Shown piece after piece: positions 24,011-31,876 of a DNA stretch of 64,000 nucleotides; position 1 is the first letter of the stretch; each line of letters opens with the position of its first letter. Both the position numbers and the translations under genes were made by a program. A model generated the notes under the pieces. It was not told the DNA's origin and searched no databases. It saw only the letters and a program-made list of their open reading frames with translations. Source of the stretch: an uncultured bacterium (lineage in GTDB: Bacteria; Desulfobacterota; Binatia; UBA1149; CAITLU01); the NCBI GenBank assembly GCA_903893315.1, contig CAITLU010000016.1:1-64000 (forward strand). The letters are read 5' to 3'.

Positions 24011-25257
24011 GATCGCAGCGCGAGAAGGCGGTTCTGGTGTGGGCCGGCCAGGACAGCCTCCACGCCGAGGAATCCCTCGACGAATTGGCCCTGCTGGCCG
24101 ATACGGCGTCGATCGACGTCGTGGTCCGCATGCGCCAGGAACTTAAACGCGTGTCGTCGGCTACGCGCATCGGCAAAGGCAAAGTCGAAGAACTCGCGGC
24201 GCTCGTCAAGGAGCAGGAACTCAACGTCGTGATCTTCGACGATCCGCTCAGCCCGGCCCAGCGCCGCAATCTGGAAAAGGCGCTCGACATTAAGGTCATC
24301 GACCGCAGCCAGCTGATTCTGGACATTTTCGCGCTGCGCGCTCAGACGCGAGCCGGCAAGCTTCAGGTCGAACTCGCTCAACTGCAGTACCTGCTGCCGC
24401 GGCTGACGCGGGCCTGGACCCACCTCTCGCGAATACGCGGCGGTGTCGGCACGCGCGGCCCCGGCGAGACCCAGCTCGAGAGCGATCGACGTCAGGTTCG
24501 GACGAAGATCGAAAAGCTGCGCGAGCGCCTCTCTGAAGTAGACCGTACGCGGCGCCTCAATCGACGCGAGCGCGAAGCGGTACCGTATCCGACGGTTTCA
24601 CTGGTCGGCTACACCAACGCCGGCAAGTCGTCATTGATGAACCGGCTGACCGAAGCGGGTGTCTACGTCGCCGATCAACTCTTCGCGACCTTGGACACCA
24701 CCACTCGCCGCCTCGACCTGCCATCGGGACGTATCGTGATGCTGGTCGACACCGTTGGTTTCGTTTCCAAATTGCCGCACGAATTGGTCGAAGCGTTCAA
24801 GGGAACGCTCGAGCAGGTCATCGAAGCAGACCTCGTCGTGCACGTAATCGATGCCGTCGGCAGCGACCGCGAGGACCGCATCGCGGTTGTCGAATCTATT
24901 CTTGAAGAACTCGGTGCCGACTCGCGCCCCCGCCTCGACGTCTACAACAAGAGCGACCTGCCCGGAGCTGCGGCTGCACCGCCCGGAGCCCTCGCCGTAT
25001 CGGCCCGCACCGGCGAAGGCTGCGACCGCCTGCTCGAAGCTTTCGATCAGGCTTTCGCGCCCGTGGAAGAAAAGCTCCTGATCCGTATTCCGCACCACGA
25101 CGGCAAGACCAGAGCTTGGCTGCATCAGCACGCCCGTGTAGTAGAAGAGACCAAGGACGAAGACGGTGCCCACATCGTAGCTTGGCTGACGCCGAAAGCC
25201 GTAGGCCAGCTGACGCGGCTGATCCAGGCCGAAGGGTACGACATCCGTCACGCGTGA
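24001..25257 (+). CDS. hflX: ribosome-associated GTPase HflX
   Basis: HflX binds the 50S subunit and splits stalled ribosomes under stress. The N-terminal domain includes IGKGKVEEL and the glycine-rich region [18 protein letters not shown] coiled segment follows, then the G domain with [16 protein letters not shown] (about residue 202), DTVGFV and NKSDL. The 418 residues match the family. GTG 24001 overlaps the dnaE end and has AAGGAG about 6 bases upstream, which decides the start over a longer frame beginning at 23824. It is followed 6 bases later by the CDP-alcohol phosphatidyltransferase gene. Confidence 0.96.
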   Translation: MELRSQREKAVLVWAGQDSLHAEESLDELALLADTASIDVVVRMRQELKRVSSATRIGKGKVEELAALVKEQELNVVIFDDPLSPAQRRNLEKALDIKVIDRSQLILDIFALRAQTRAGKLQVELAQLQYLLPRLTRAWTHLSRIRGGVGTRGPGETQLESDRRQVRTKIEKLRERLSEVDRTRRLNRREREAVPYPTVSLVGYTNAGKSSLMNRLTEAGVYVADQLFATLDTTTRRLDLPSGRIVMLVDTVGFVSKLPHELVEAFKGTLEQVIEADLVVHVIDAVGSDREDRIAVVESILEELGADSRPRLDVYNKSDLPGAAAAPPGALAVSARTGEGCDRLLEAFDQAFAPVEEKLLIRIPHHDGKTRAWLHQHARVVEETKDEDGAHIVAWLTPKAVGQLTRLIQAEGYDIRHA

Positions 25258-25263
25258 CAGCCG

Positions 25264-25824
25264 GTGATACTGAACATTCCCAACGCCCTAACGCTCGCAC
25301 GCATCCTGGCGGTGCCGCTGTTCTTGTCTCTGCTGGTTGAAGGCGAGTACAACTTTGCTCTCATCGTTTTCATAGCGGCCGGTGTGACCGACGCGGTGGA
25401 CGGTATGATCGCGCGGCTCTGGGACATGCGCACCGAACTCGGTGCCCACATGGACCCGCTGGCCGACAAGCTGCTGGTAGTCAGTTCTTTCATCGCCCTC
25501 GGCATCGAAGGTGTCGTGCCGCGCCCGTTGATGATCATCGTCATCACTCGCGACGTGGTGATCCTCGGCGGCTTCCTGCTTACCGCGGCGTTGGTCGGCC
25601 GCTCGATGGAGATGGCGCCGTCAATATGGGGAAAGCTCACAACCTTCACGCAGTTGCTGTCGGTGACCGCCGTGCTGGTCGACGTCGCCAAGTGGTGGAA
25701 CGTTCCTCACATCGCGCTGAGCGTGATCTTCGTCACGACCGGCGTGGTCAGCTTCGTTTCGGGCAGCGATTACGTGGTGCGCGGGATGAAATGGTACCAG
25801 TCGACCGAACCGGGCCCGGTGTGA
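25264..25824 (+). CDS. CDP-alcohol phosphatidyltransferase (PgsA-like)
   Basis: This integral membrane enzyme swaps CMP of a CDP-alcohol for another alcohol. The eight-residue family motif is complete: D..DG..AR........G...D...D, read as DAVDGMIARLWDMRTELGAH followed by MDPLADK. Several hydrophobic helices fill the 186 residues, and the N-terminus NIPNALTLARILAVPLFL is characteristic of phosphatidylglycerophosphate synthase. The likely product is therefore phosphatidylglycerophosphate. Phosphatidylserine synthase or cardiolipin synthase of this fold cannot be excluded. GTG start, 6 bases after hflX. Confidence 0.9.
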   Translation: MILNIPNALTLARILAVPLFLSLLVEGEYNFALIVFIAAGVTDAVDGMIARLWDMRTELGAHMDPLADKLLVVSSFIALGIEGVVPRPLMIIVITRDVVILGGFLLTAALVGRSMEMAPSIWGKLTTFTQLLSVTAVLVDVAKWWNVPHIALSVIFVTTGVVSFVSGSDYVVRGMKWYQSTEPGPV

Positions 25825-25845
25825 GCCTGAGCGGATACCGACACG

Positions 25846-26277
25846 ATGGATGACGAGCGTCGGCTGATCGAAAAGCTGAAGCGCATCGAGGCGCTGTTCG
25901 CACGCGCAGGGACCGAGGGCGAGCGAGCCGCGGCGGCCGGCGCTGCCGAGCGGCTGAGGAGCCGGCTTGCGGAACTCGTCGTCGAGGATCCTCCGGTCGA
26001 GATGCGCTTTACTGTTCCCGACGACTGGTCGCGCCAGTTGCTGCTCGCACTGATGCGCCGCTACGGCATCAGACCCTATCGCTATCGCTCGCAGCGACGC
26101 ACCACGGTGCGCGCCCGCGTGCCGCGTCGCTTCGCCGACGAAACTCTGTGGCCAGAATACCAGGAACTTGCCGCCACGCTGCGGCGCTATCTTGCCGAGG
26201 TCACCGATCGCGTCATCGCCGAGGCTATCTCTCCCGAGAGCGGGGATGAGGAAATGCGGAGGGGGAAAGCTTCCTGA
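25846..26277 (+). CDS. conserved hypothetical protein, DUF2786-like N-terminus
   Basis: A 143-residue soluble protein that I do not recognise with confidence. The first about 40 residues (LIEKLKRIEALFARAGTEGE, then an Ala-rich helix) resemble the DUF2786 pattern of a short helical hairpin. Residues about 60-95 are basic with RYGIRPYRYRSQRR, which could contact nucleic acid. The C-terminus is helical and charged. It begins 21 bases after the pgsA-like gene and is the last gene of this + strand run. A hairpin shared with the convergent gene lies just downstream. Composition matches the neighbours, so there is no sign of transfer. Confidence 0.75.
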   Translation: MDDERRLIEKLKRIEALFARAGTEGERAAAAGAAERLRSRLAELVVEDPPVEMRFTVPDDWSRQLLLALMRRYGIRPYRYRSQRRTTVRARVPRRFADETLWPEYQELAATLRRYLAEVTDRVIAEAISPESGDEEMRRGKAS

Positions 26278-26283
26278 AAAGAT

Positions 26284-26330
26284 CGCTGCATCGGGCGCCA
26301 ACCCGGTCGAGGTGGGCGCCCGGTGCAGCG
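26284..26330 (-). terminator. intrinsic terminator of the small secreted-protein gene
   Basis: Two 16-base arms (26284-26299 and 26315-26330) pair with one G-T wobble. In the minus direction the stem is followed by ATCTTTTC. It lies 30 bases past the stop of the minus-strand gene and may also slow + strand readthrough. Confidence 0.7.
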
Positions 26331-26360
26331 GTCTGGTTCGCGGCGGGCAGCCGCCGCTGC

Positions 26361-26798
26361 TTACAGGTCCGGACGCAGCGCGCAGTCCTTGATCGTAACG
26401 TCGCAAGAGTTCACGAGGTCGAAGGTCCCGTAGCCTCCGTAGCCGCTGTGCACCGACCCGATGGCAGTGCCGGCGACCGTATTCATGTAGGCCATGATCG
26501 TGCCGTTGGTCCCGTCGCAGTTGTACGTCGCGCCGATCTGGATCTGGTCACCGGCACTGTTCATCATCGCGGTGCCGTAGACCACGCCGCCGCCGCATGC
26601 CCTGCCGTTCAACGCGACGGCTTTCTTGGCGGTCTTCGGCAGTTTGACGGAGGTGAAGTGGAAGTAGCCGATATCACCCGACAAATCGCAGAAAGGACCG
26701 TCGAACTGGATGCACACGTCCGCTGCCGAAGCGGGAGAGGCCGCAAAAAGGCCGCATCCGAGCATCACCGTCGCTAACAAGAATCCGATTTTTCTCAT
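26361..26798 (-). CDS. small secreted Cys-rich protein, function unknown
   Basis: The 145-residue product starts with a clear Sec signal peptide (MRKIGFLLATVMLGCGLFAA, cleavage likely after ASPASA, residue 25). The mature part of about 120 residues contains six cysteines, enough for three disulfides, and is rich in Gly, Thr and Asn. Segments such as YFHFTSVKLP and GTIMAYMNTVAGTAIGS suggest beta structure. I recognise no family. It has its own terminator, a long leader and a promoter-like element upstream, so it is probably transcribed alone. The ATG has a GGGAAAG Shine-Dalgarno. The N-terminus reads well from 26798; a longer frame upstream lacks support. Confidence 0.8.
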   Translation of the reverse strand: MRKIGFLLATVMLGCGLFAASPASAADVCIQFDGPFCDLSGDIGYFHFTSVKLPKTAKKAVALNGRACGGGVVYGTAMMNSAGDQIQIGATYNCDGTNGTIMAYMNTVAGTAIGSVHSGYGGYGTFDLVNSCDVTIKDCALRPDL

Positions 26799-26945
26799 GT
26801 CTTTCCCCGTAGGTCTGATGTCGTGGCAAGGCGAGGGCCGGCTTCCTCGCCTGCGGTTGGCGTCAACGTCCTCGTGTACCGGCGGCAAACTTCGTCCAGC
26901 AGAAATCCTGCAAAGACTTCCGCGCACTTCGATTATCCGCGGCGG

Positions 26946-26975
26946 AGACTAGACTCGCGCAAGTCCTGCTGTCAA
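26946..26975 (-). promoter_or_regulatory. candidate sigma-70 promoter for the small secreted protein
   Basis: In the minus direction TTGACA (26970-26975) is followed 18 bases later by TAGTCT (26946-26951). This leaves an untranslated leader of about 140 bases before the ATG at 26798. The -10 match is imperfect. Confidence 0.35.
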
Positions 26976-26986
26976 CGCCACACTGT

Positions 26987-27742
26987 TCACGGTGCCGAGC
27001 GCACTTCTTCGAACTTGGTCGCGCACGGGGCCCCGTCTGCGTGAAAGTAGCGGGCGTTGCCGTCAGCGGCGACGAAAATTACCGACGACGACCTGGTGCC
27101 GTAGGTCGGCGTGTGCACACACACCTGCGAGAGGGGACTGTCGACGCAGCCTGTGTGATCGCCCAGGACGCCGGCGAATTCTGGAACCAGCTTCTCGGGG
27201 GCCTCGCCCGCAACGATGCGGGGCTGGAGCCTGGCAAACAGCTTCGTGGCGCCAGCCAGCCGCGGACATCGCGGATCGTTGACGTCGAGGTTGGTCAGTA
27301 CCGAGAGCCCTGCTTCCAGTTCGGTGATCCGCACGGCCGCTCCATTGTCGATGACGATCGCCCGGCCCGGTTCGGCCAGGAACAGATTGAAGCCCCCGTA
27401 GCGCGAAGCTTGCCTCGCATCCAGGGCTGCCACGAACGAGTCGATCGACGGGGCGTCCAACGCCTCCAGACACAGCAGCCCGCGGGATAGCTCACCAGGC
27501 CCCGAGCCGGGCCGCTGCGCTTCGGGCCTGCGGTTGAGAAGACCAGCGATCCGACCGACTCCGTCGACGCGGGCCCCGAGCCAGGTTCCTCCGGCTTGCA
27601 GATCGCGACCGGCCAACACACGGGGACGATCTGGGAATGGTGCGGGCGCAAGAGCCGGACGCCCGAAGAACTCGTCGCGATTGGCGGCAACGATCAAGGG
27701 ATATGCGCGAGAGACTCCGAGATAGACGGCCAGAGTACACAC
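26987..27742 (-). CDS. NRDE (TANGO2-like) family protein
   Basis: The protein opens with the family hallmark MCTLAVYLG and AANRDEFFGRP, in which Asn-Arg-Asp-Glu names the NRDE family. Later segments (LAGRDLQAGGTWLGA, GLLNRR, LTNLDVNDPRCPRL, YGTRSSSVIFV) also match. The conserved Cys2 sits where an N-terminal nucleophile hydrolase would have its nucleophile. Eukaryotic TANGO2 affects heme and lipid handling, but the bacterial role is unknown. GTG start, 251 residues, the usual size. It is divergent from the MoxR gene with 147 bases between starts. Confidence 0.9.
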   Translation of the reverse strand: MCTLAVYLGVSRAYPLIVAANRDEFFGRPALAPAPFPDRPRVLAGRDLQAGGTWLGARVDGVGRIAGLLNRRPEAQRPGSGPGELSRGLLCLEALDAPSIDSFVAALDARQASRYGGFNLFLAEPGRAIVIDNGAAVRITELEAGLSVLTNLDVNDPRCPRLAGATKLFARLQPRIVAGEAPEKLVPEFAGVLGDHTGCVDSPLSQVCVHTPTYGTRSSSVIFVAADGNARYFHADGAPCATKFEEVRSAP

Positions 27743-27889
27743 GGGCCGACCCTAGCGAGGTCGTCGTGCCGTGTGGAACGCCGCACGAGGGCTCACTGTG
27801 ACGCTTCCAATTTTTCTTTTCTGCAGGCGGCGTGTAGCGTTCGCGGGCTTTTTTGCCGCAGTTTTCTGCCGCGGATTTGGAGGATTACC

Positions 27890-28891
27890 TTGGTTCCTGT
27901 CGACGCCGCATATTCTTCCATCGACGAAGTCCGCAGCCGTCTGGCCGACCAGCGTTACATCTGCGACAACAACATCGCCACGGTGGTGTACCTGGCCACG
28001 CGCCTTGGCAAGCCCCTGCTGGTCGAGGGTCCCGCGGGCGTCGGCAAGACCGAACTTGCCAAGGTCATCGCCGGCAGCCTCGGCGCCGAGATGATTCGCA
28101 TGCAATGCTACGAGGGCATCGACGAGGGCAAGGCCCTGTACGAGTGGGAGTACGCCAAGCAGCTCCTGTACACCCAGATCCTCAAGGAGAAGATCGGCGA
28201 GGTAACGGCAGGGGCGGCGACGCTGGCCGACGCGGTAGATCTCATCACGACGCAGGACGACGTGTTCTTCTCGAAGCGTTTCATTCTGCCGCGGCCGCTG
28301 CTGCAGGCCATCCAGTCCGAAGAGCGCAGCGTTCTGCTGATCGACGAGATCGACAAAGCCGACGCAGAGTTCGAGGCCTTCCTGCTGGAAATCCTCAGCG
28401 ACTTCCAGGTGACGGTTCCCGAGATCGGCACCATCGAGGCGAAGCACATTCCGATCGTGGTGCTTACCAGCAACAATGCGCGTGAGATGTCCGACGCCCT
28501 CAAGCGCCGTTGCCTGCATCTGTACATCGACTTTCCGAGCCCCGAACTGGAACTCGAAATCATTCGCCTCAAAGTCCCCGAGGCCGAGGCCTCGCTCGCT
28601 GCCGACATCACCTCCCTGCTCTCCGGCCTTCGCAAGCTCGACCTTAAGAAACAGCCGAGCATCTCGGAGACCCTGGACTGGGCCAAGGCCCTCGTCATCA
28701 TGAACGCCAGGAACATAGGCGACGCGATCGTCAAAGATACGCTTTCGACGATTGCCAAATACGAAGGCGACCTGCGCAAGGCCGAAAAGGAACTGGCGGG
28801 GTTCGTCGACAAGAAACGAAGCGCCGAAAAAGCCAAAGAAGCGACGGCAGCCGCGGCGCCGCCGGCCGATACAAAAGACCTGCTCCACTAG
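27890..28891 (+). CDS. MoxR-family AAA+ ATPase
   Basis: This is a chaperone-like ATPase expected to remodel or activate a partner protein. Walker A VEGPAGVGKTELAK is near residues 44-53, Walker B VLLIDEIDKAD near 148, and sensor regions VVLTSNNARE and DALKRRCLHLYID follow. A charged Lys/Glu/Ala tail ends the 333 residues. The TTG at 27890 has a GGAGG Shine-Dalgarno 6 bases upstream, which decides the start; the longer open frame upstream crosses the divergent promoter region. The next gene, 27 bases downstream, encodes a VWA protein, the usual MoxR partner. Confidence 0.93.
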   Translation: MVPVDAAYSSIDEVRSRLADQRYICDNNIATVVYLATRLGKPLLVEGPAGVGKTELAKVIAGSLGAEMIRMQCYEGIDEGKALYEWEYAKQLLYTQILKEKIGEVTAGAATLADAVDLITTQDDVFFSKRFILPRPLLQAIQSEERSVLLIDEIDKADAEFEAFLLEILSDFQVTVPEIGTIEAKHIPIVVLTSNNAREMSDALKRRCLHLYIDFPSPELELEIIRLKVPEAEASLAADITSLLSGLRKLDLKKQPSISETLDWAKALVIMNARNIGDAIVKDTLSTIAKYEGDLRKAEKELAGFVDKKRSAEKAKEATAAAAPPADTKDLLH

Positions 28892-28918
28892 ACCGGGACG
28901 ACAAAGAGGGAAGGGCAC

Positions 28919-30337
28919 GTGCAAGACCGCATCGTCGAGTTCGCCGGACTTCTGCGCCGCAGCGGCGTGCGCGTCTCGACGGCCGAGACCCTCGACGCGC
29001 TTCGCGCGGTGCACCTGTCGGGCCTGACCGACCGCGGCTTCTTCAAGAGTGCGCTGCGCGCCTCGATGATCAAGCGAACCACCGATCTGCCCGTGTACGA
29101 AGAGCTCTTCGATCTGTTTTTTTCCGGGGTAGGGGATCTGGTGAGGGCCAACACGGCCGCGCCGGGTGCCGGTGCTGCCGACGACCTGACCGAAGAGGAA
29201 CTTCGCGCTCTGCTCGAGCGCCTCGCCGAGTTGCTTCGCAGCGGCGATCTGGACCTCTCCGACCTCGCCAAGGCGCTGGCCATGCAGGACGCCGGCGAAC
29301 TCGAACGGCTTCTTCGCGAGCTGATGGAAACCGGCAAGATGCCGCGCACCGAGACCAACTACGTTCCGCCCGGCGCCAGCAAGCAGATGCTCGACATGCT
29401 GGGCGCAGCCAACGTCTCGGGAGAGTTCGAGCGCATCCTGGAACTGGCGCGCGAACAAGGCGCCGACGAAGCGGAAATGGACCGGCTCAGGCGTTACCTG
29501 GAGAAACGCGCGAAGGCTCTGGCCGAAATGCTCAAGGGACTTCTGCGATTGGACAAAGAGCAGGAGCACCGGGCCGAGGAAAGACAGAAGGATAGGGAGA
29601 GACTGCTCGAAAAAAGTTTCTACTATCTCTCACCCACCGAAATAAAATTGATGCGTGAGGCCGTGGCGGCACTGGCTCGGAAACTCAAGAACGCCATGGC
29701 GGTACGCGACAAGCACACCAAGCGCGGCCGCCTCGACGTCAAGGAAACCATCCGCCGTTCCATGGAGTTCGGCGGCGTGCCGTTTCGCATACGTTTCGAG
29801 GACAAGCGCCGCGAGAGGCCGCAGGTCATCGTCCTGTGTGACGTCTCGGATTCCGTCCGCAACGTCTCGCGCTTCATGCTGCAGTTCGTGCACTCGCTCC
29901 AGGACATGTATTCGCGGGTGCGTTCCTACGTGTTCGTTGCCGACATTGCTGAAGTCACCAGGCTGTTCAAGGACAACGACATCCAGAGCGCCATCCACAA
30001 AGCCATCAACGGCGACGTGGTAAACGTCTACGCACACTCGGATTTCGGCAAAGCCTTCACACAGTTCCAACGCAATCACATCGAAGCTGTCGACAGCCGC
30101 ACCACCGTGATCATCCTCGGCGACGCCCGCAACAACTACAACGCCGCCCAGGAATGGACCCTGCGCGACATACGCGAGCGCGCCAAGAGGGTCATCTGGC
30201 TGAACCCCGAGAACCGTTCTACCTGGGGATTCGGTGACAGCGAGATGAACGCCTACGGCAAGCACTGCGATTTTGTCGAGGAGTGCCGCAACCTGCGCCA
30301 GCTCTACAAAGTGGTCGACATCCTGATCGCCGGCTGA
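28919..30337 (+). CDS. CoxE-like VWA domain protein
   Basis: The 472-residue protein has a helical N-terminal half with a Glu-rich region (about 75-125) and a long charged helix at about 170-230. A C-terminal von Willebrand A domain has the metal-site motif VLCDVSDSVRN (DxSxS, about residue 307) and a later ILGDARNNYN acidic loop. The order matches CoxE proteins, which act with MoxR ATPases to insert metals or assemble enzymes, for example CO dehydrogenase. No such target enzyme is encoded nearby. GTG start with a GAGGGAAGG purine run upstream. It is probably co-transcribed with the MoxR gene. Confidence 0.9.
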   Translation: MQDRIVEFAGLLRRSGVRVSTAETLDALRAVHLSGLTDRGFFKSALRASMIKRTTDLPVYEELFDLFFSGVGDLVRANTAAPGAGAADDLTEEELRALLERLAELLRSGDLDLSDLAKALAMQDAGELERLLRELMETGKMPRTETNYVPPGASKQMLDMLGAANVSGEFERILELAREQGADEAEMDRLRRYLEKRAKALAEMLKGLLRLDKEQEHRAEERQKDRERLLEKSFYYLSPTEIKLMREAVAALARKLKNAMAVRDKHTKRGRLDVKETIRRSMEFGGVPFRIRFEDKRRERPQVIVLCDVSDSVRNVSRFMLQFVHSLQDMYSRVRSYVFVADIAEVTRLFKDNDIQSAIHKAINGDVVNVYAHSDFGKAFTQFQRNHIEAVDSRTTVIILGDARNNYNAAQEWTLRDIRERAKRVIWLNPENRSTWGFGDSEMNAYGKHCDFVEECRNLRQLYKVVDILIAG

Positions 30338-30447
30338 AGCGGCGGCTACGGCCGCGCCAAGTTAACCGGCGTCCGGACGTGGGCCCAAAAGCGCAGAACC
30401 GCTTGTCTCAAGTTTGACCGTCCGAGAGCCGCGGGACACAATCGCCC

Positions 30448-31017
30448 GTGGTTGAAGACAGCAAAGACTTCGTGCGGATGACGGTCGGCGGCGTAACGCT
30501 GGACCCCTTGACCAAGACTCCGATCGTCGTGCTCAAGGACGAGAAGGACGAAATCACGCTGCCAATCTGGATCGGACTCCTGGAGGCCACTTCGATGGCC
30601 ACCGAAATCGAAGGCGTCAAGATGGCACGCCCGATGACCCACGACCTGCTCAGGCAGATCGTGGAAGAACTCGGGGCCACCGTCGAACGCATCGTCGTCA
30701 CCGAACTGCGCGACAACACCTTCTACGCCTCCATCGACCTCGGGATCGACGGCCGCACGCACACCCTGGACTCGCGGCCGAGTGATGCAATCTCGCTGGC
30801 GCTTCGCAGCCACTGTCCGATCTTCGTTGCCCGCACCGTGATCGAGGCCTCCAAGGCCAACGACGCGGAGGCCGAAGAGGCCCGCGAGGCTCTGCTCGAA
30901 GCCGAAAGCGACGAAGACGAAACAGCCGTGACCCACGACCTTTCCGAGGTGGCTCCGGAAGAGTGGGGCGAGATTCTCGAGAAGCTCGATCCGGGCGACT
31001 TCAAGTACAAGATGTAG
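30448..31017 (+). CDS. bifunctional nuclease family protein (DUF151/BFN)
   Basis: The first about 135 residues match the BFN domain: VGGVTLDPLTKTPIVVLKD, LPIWIGLLEATSMA, RPMTHDLL, and the diagnostic SRPSDAISLALRS. Some members cleave RNA and DNA; the bacterial function is mostly untested. The last about 45 residues are strongly acidic (AEEAREALLEAESDEDE), then EVAPEEWGEILEKLDPGDFKYKM. GTG start, 189 residues. A small hairpin followed by TTT lies just after the stop. Confidence 0.92.
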   Translation: MVEDSKDFVRMTVGGVTLDPLTKTPIVVLKDEKDEITLPIWIGLLEATSMATEIEGVKMARPMTHDLLRQIVEELGATVERIVVTELRDNTFYASIDLGIDGRTHTLDSRPSDAISLALRSHCPIFVARTVIEASKANDAEAEEAREALLEAESDEDETAVTHDLSEVAPEEWGEILEKLDPGDFKYKM

Positions 31018-31024
31018 ACACGTT

Positions 31025-31045
31025 GCCAAGCTGCCGCTTGGCTTT
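31025..31045 (+). terminator. weak terminator after the BFN gene
   Basis: Arms GCCAAGC and GCTTGGC (7 bp) enclose a TGCC loop and are followed by only three T residues. It begins 8 bases after the stop at 31017. It may be leaky, since the next gene follows closely. Confidence 0.45.
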
Positions 31046-31074
31046 ACGCCCCGAGACATTTAAGGACGCCACCT

Positions 31075-31764
31075 ATGGCCACCCGCGAAAAGTTCAACCG
31101 CCGCGAACTCGAACACGACCTCAAAGAGCCGGATACGTTTTTCGAAACGATCACCGAGGCCCGCGACTACTTCGAGGAGAACCGGACCCTGGTAATGGCC
31201 GCCGGCGGCGCACTGGTGGCCCTGATCGCAGTCGTCATCGGCATCAGCAGCTACTACTCGGCGACCCGCAACGCGGCTGCCACCGACTTCGCCAACGCCG
31301 TGGCCAATCTAGAGTTCGACTCGCCGACGGCCGCAGACGCCAGCCTTACCAGCCTCACGGAGCGCTCCAATACGGGCGCCTACGGAGCTCTGGGCTCGCT
31401 GTACAAGGGAAACCTGGCAGCGGAAGCCGGACGCTACGAAGAAGCCCTCGTGGCCTATGATCGGTATCTCGCAGCGGCGGCAACTCCATACCTGACCCAG
31501 GTGGCCCTGATGGGCAAAGGCTACGCCCTTGAGCGAACCGGCAAGGAAGCCGACGCGGCCACCGTCTATGACGCGGCTGCTGCGATCCAGGGACCGTACA
31601 CCAAACCGGCACTGAGCGATCGTGCGCGTCTCGCAGAGAAGAGCGGCGACAAGAGCAAGGCCGTCGAGGTGCTGAAGAAGCTTCTCGAACTCGAGGGCTC
31701 GGGAGCCGGATCTGCGGCGATCGAGCAGCGCCTGCTGGCCCTCCAAGGTTCCTCCGCTTCCTGA
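31075..31764 (+). CDS. YfgM-like membrane-anchored TPR protein
   Basis: A 229-residue protein with a soluble charged N-terminus of about 35 residues, one transmembrane helix (residues about 39-58, VMAAGGALVALIAVVIGI), and a C-terminal region of tetratricopeptide repeats. The repeats are visible in YGALGSLYKGNLAAEAGRYE and YLTQVALMGKGYALERTGKE. This layout matches the YfgM/TPR_21 family, periplasmic proteins that associate with SecYEG and chaperones in E. coli. The same role here is inference. It starts 57 bases after the BFN gene. Confidence 0.85.
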   Translation: MATREKFNRRELEHDLKEPDTFFETITEARDYFEENRTLVMAAGGALVALIAVVIGISSYYSATRNAAATDFANAVANLEFDSPTAADASLTSLTERSNTGAYGALGSLYKGNLAAEAGRYEEALVAYDRYLAAAATPYLTQVALMGKGYALERTGKEADAATVYDAAAAIQGPYTKPALSDRARLAEKSGDKSKAVEVLKKLLELEGSGAGSAAIEQRLLALQGSSAS

Positions 31765-31876
31765 CCGGCGCAGAGCGACGTGTAAACAAACGTCCGCGCA
31801 AAACGACCGCGCGGAGAATCTGTGTGCAGGTGGGGCCGCCCGGCGCAGCGGCGGGCCTTGAGGCATCAATGACGAC

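Noticed and set aside
27752-29569. 605-codon minus-strand frame over the MoxR-VWA genes
   Set aside because: Antisense to conserved AAA+ and VWA domains; no recognisable product; composition is typical of a shadow frame.
31793-31815. 7-bp hairpin upstream of the FAH-like gene
   Set aside because: No T-run and weak stem; could be chance in GC-rich DNA.
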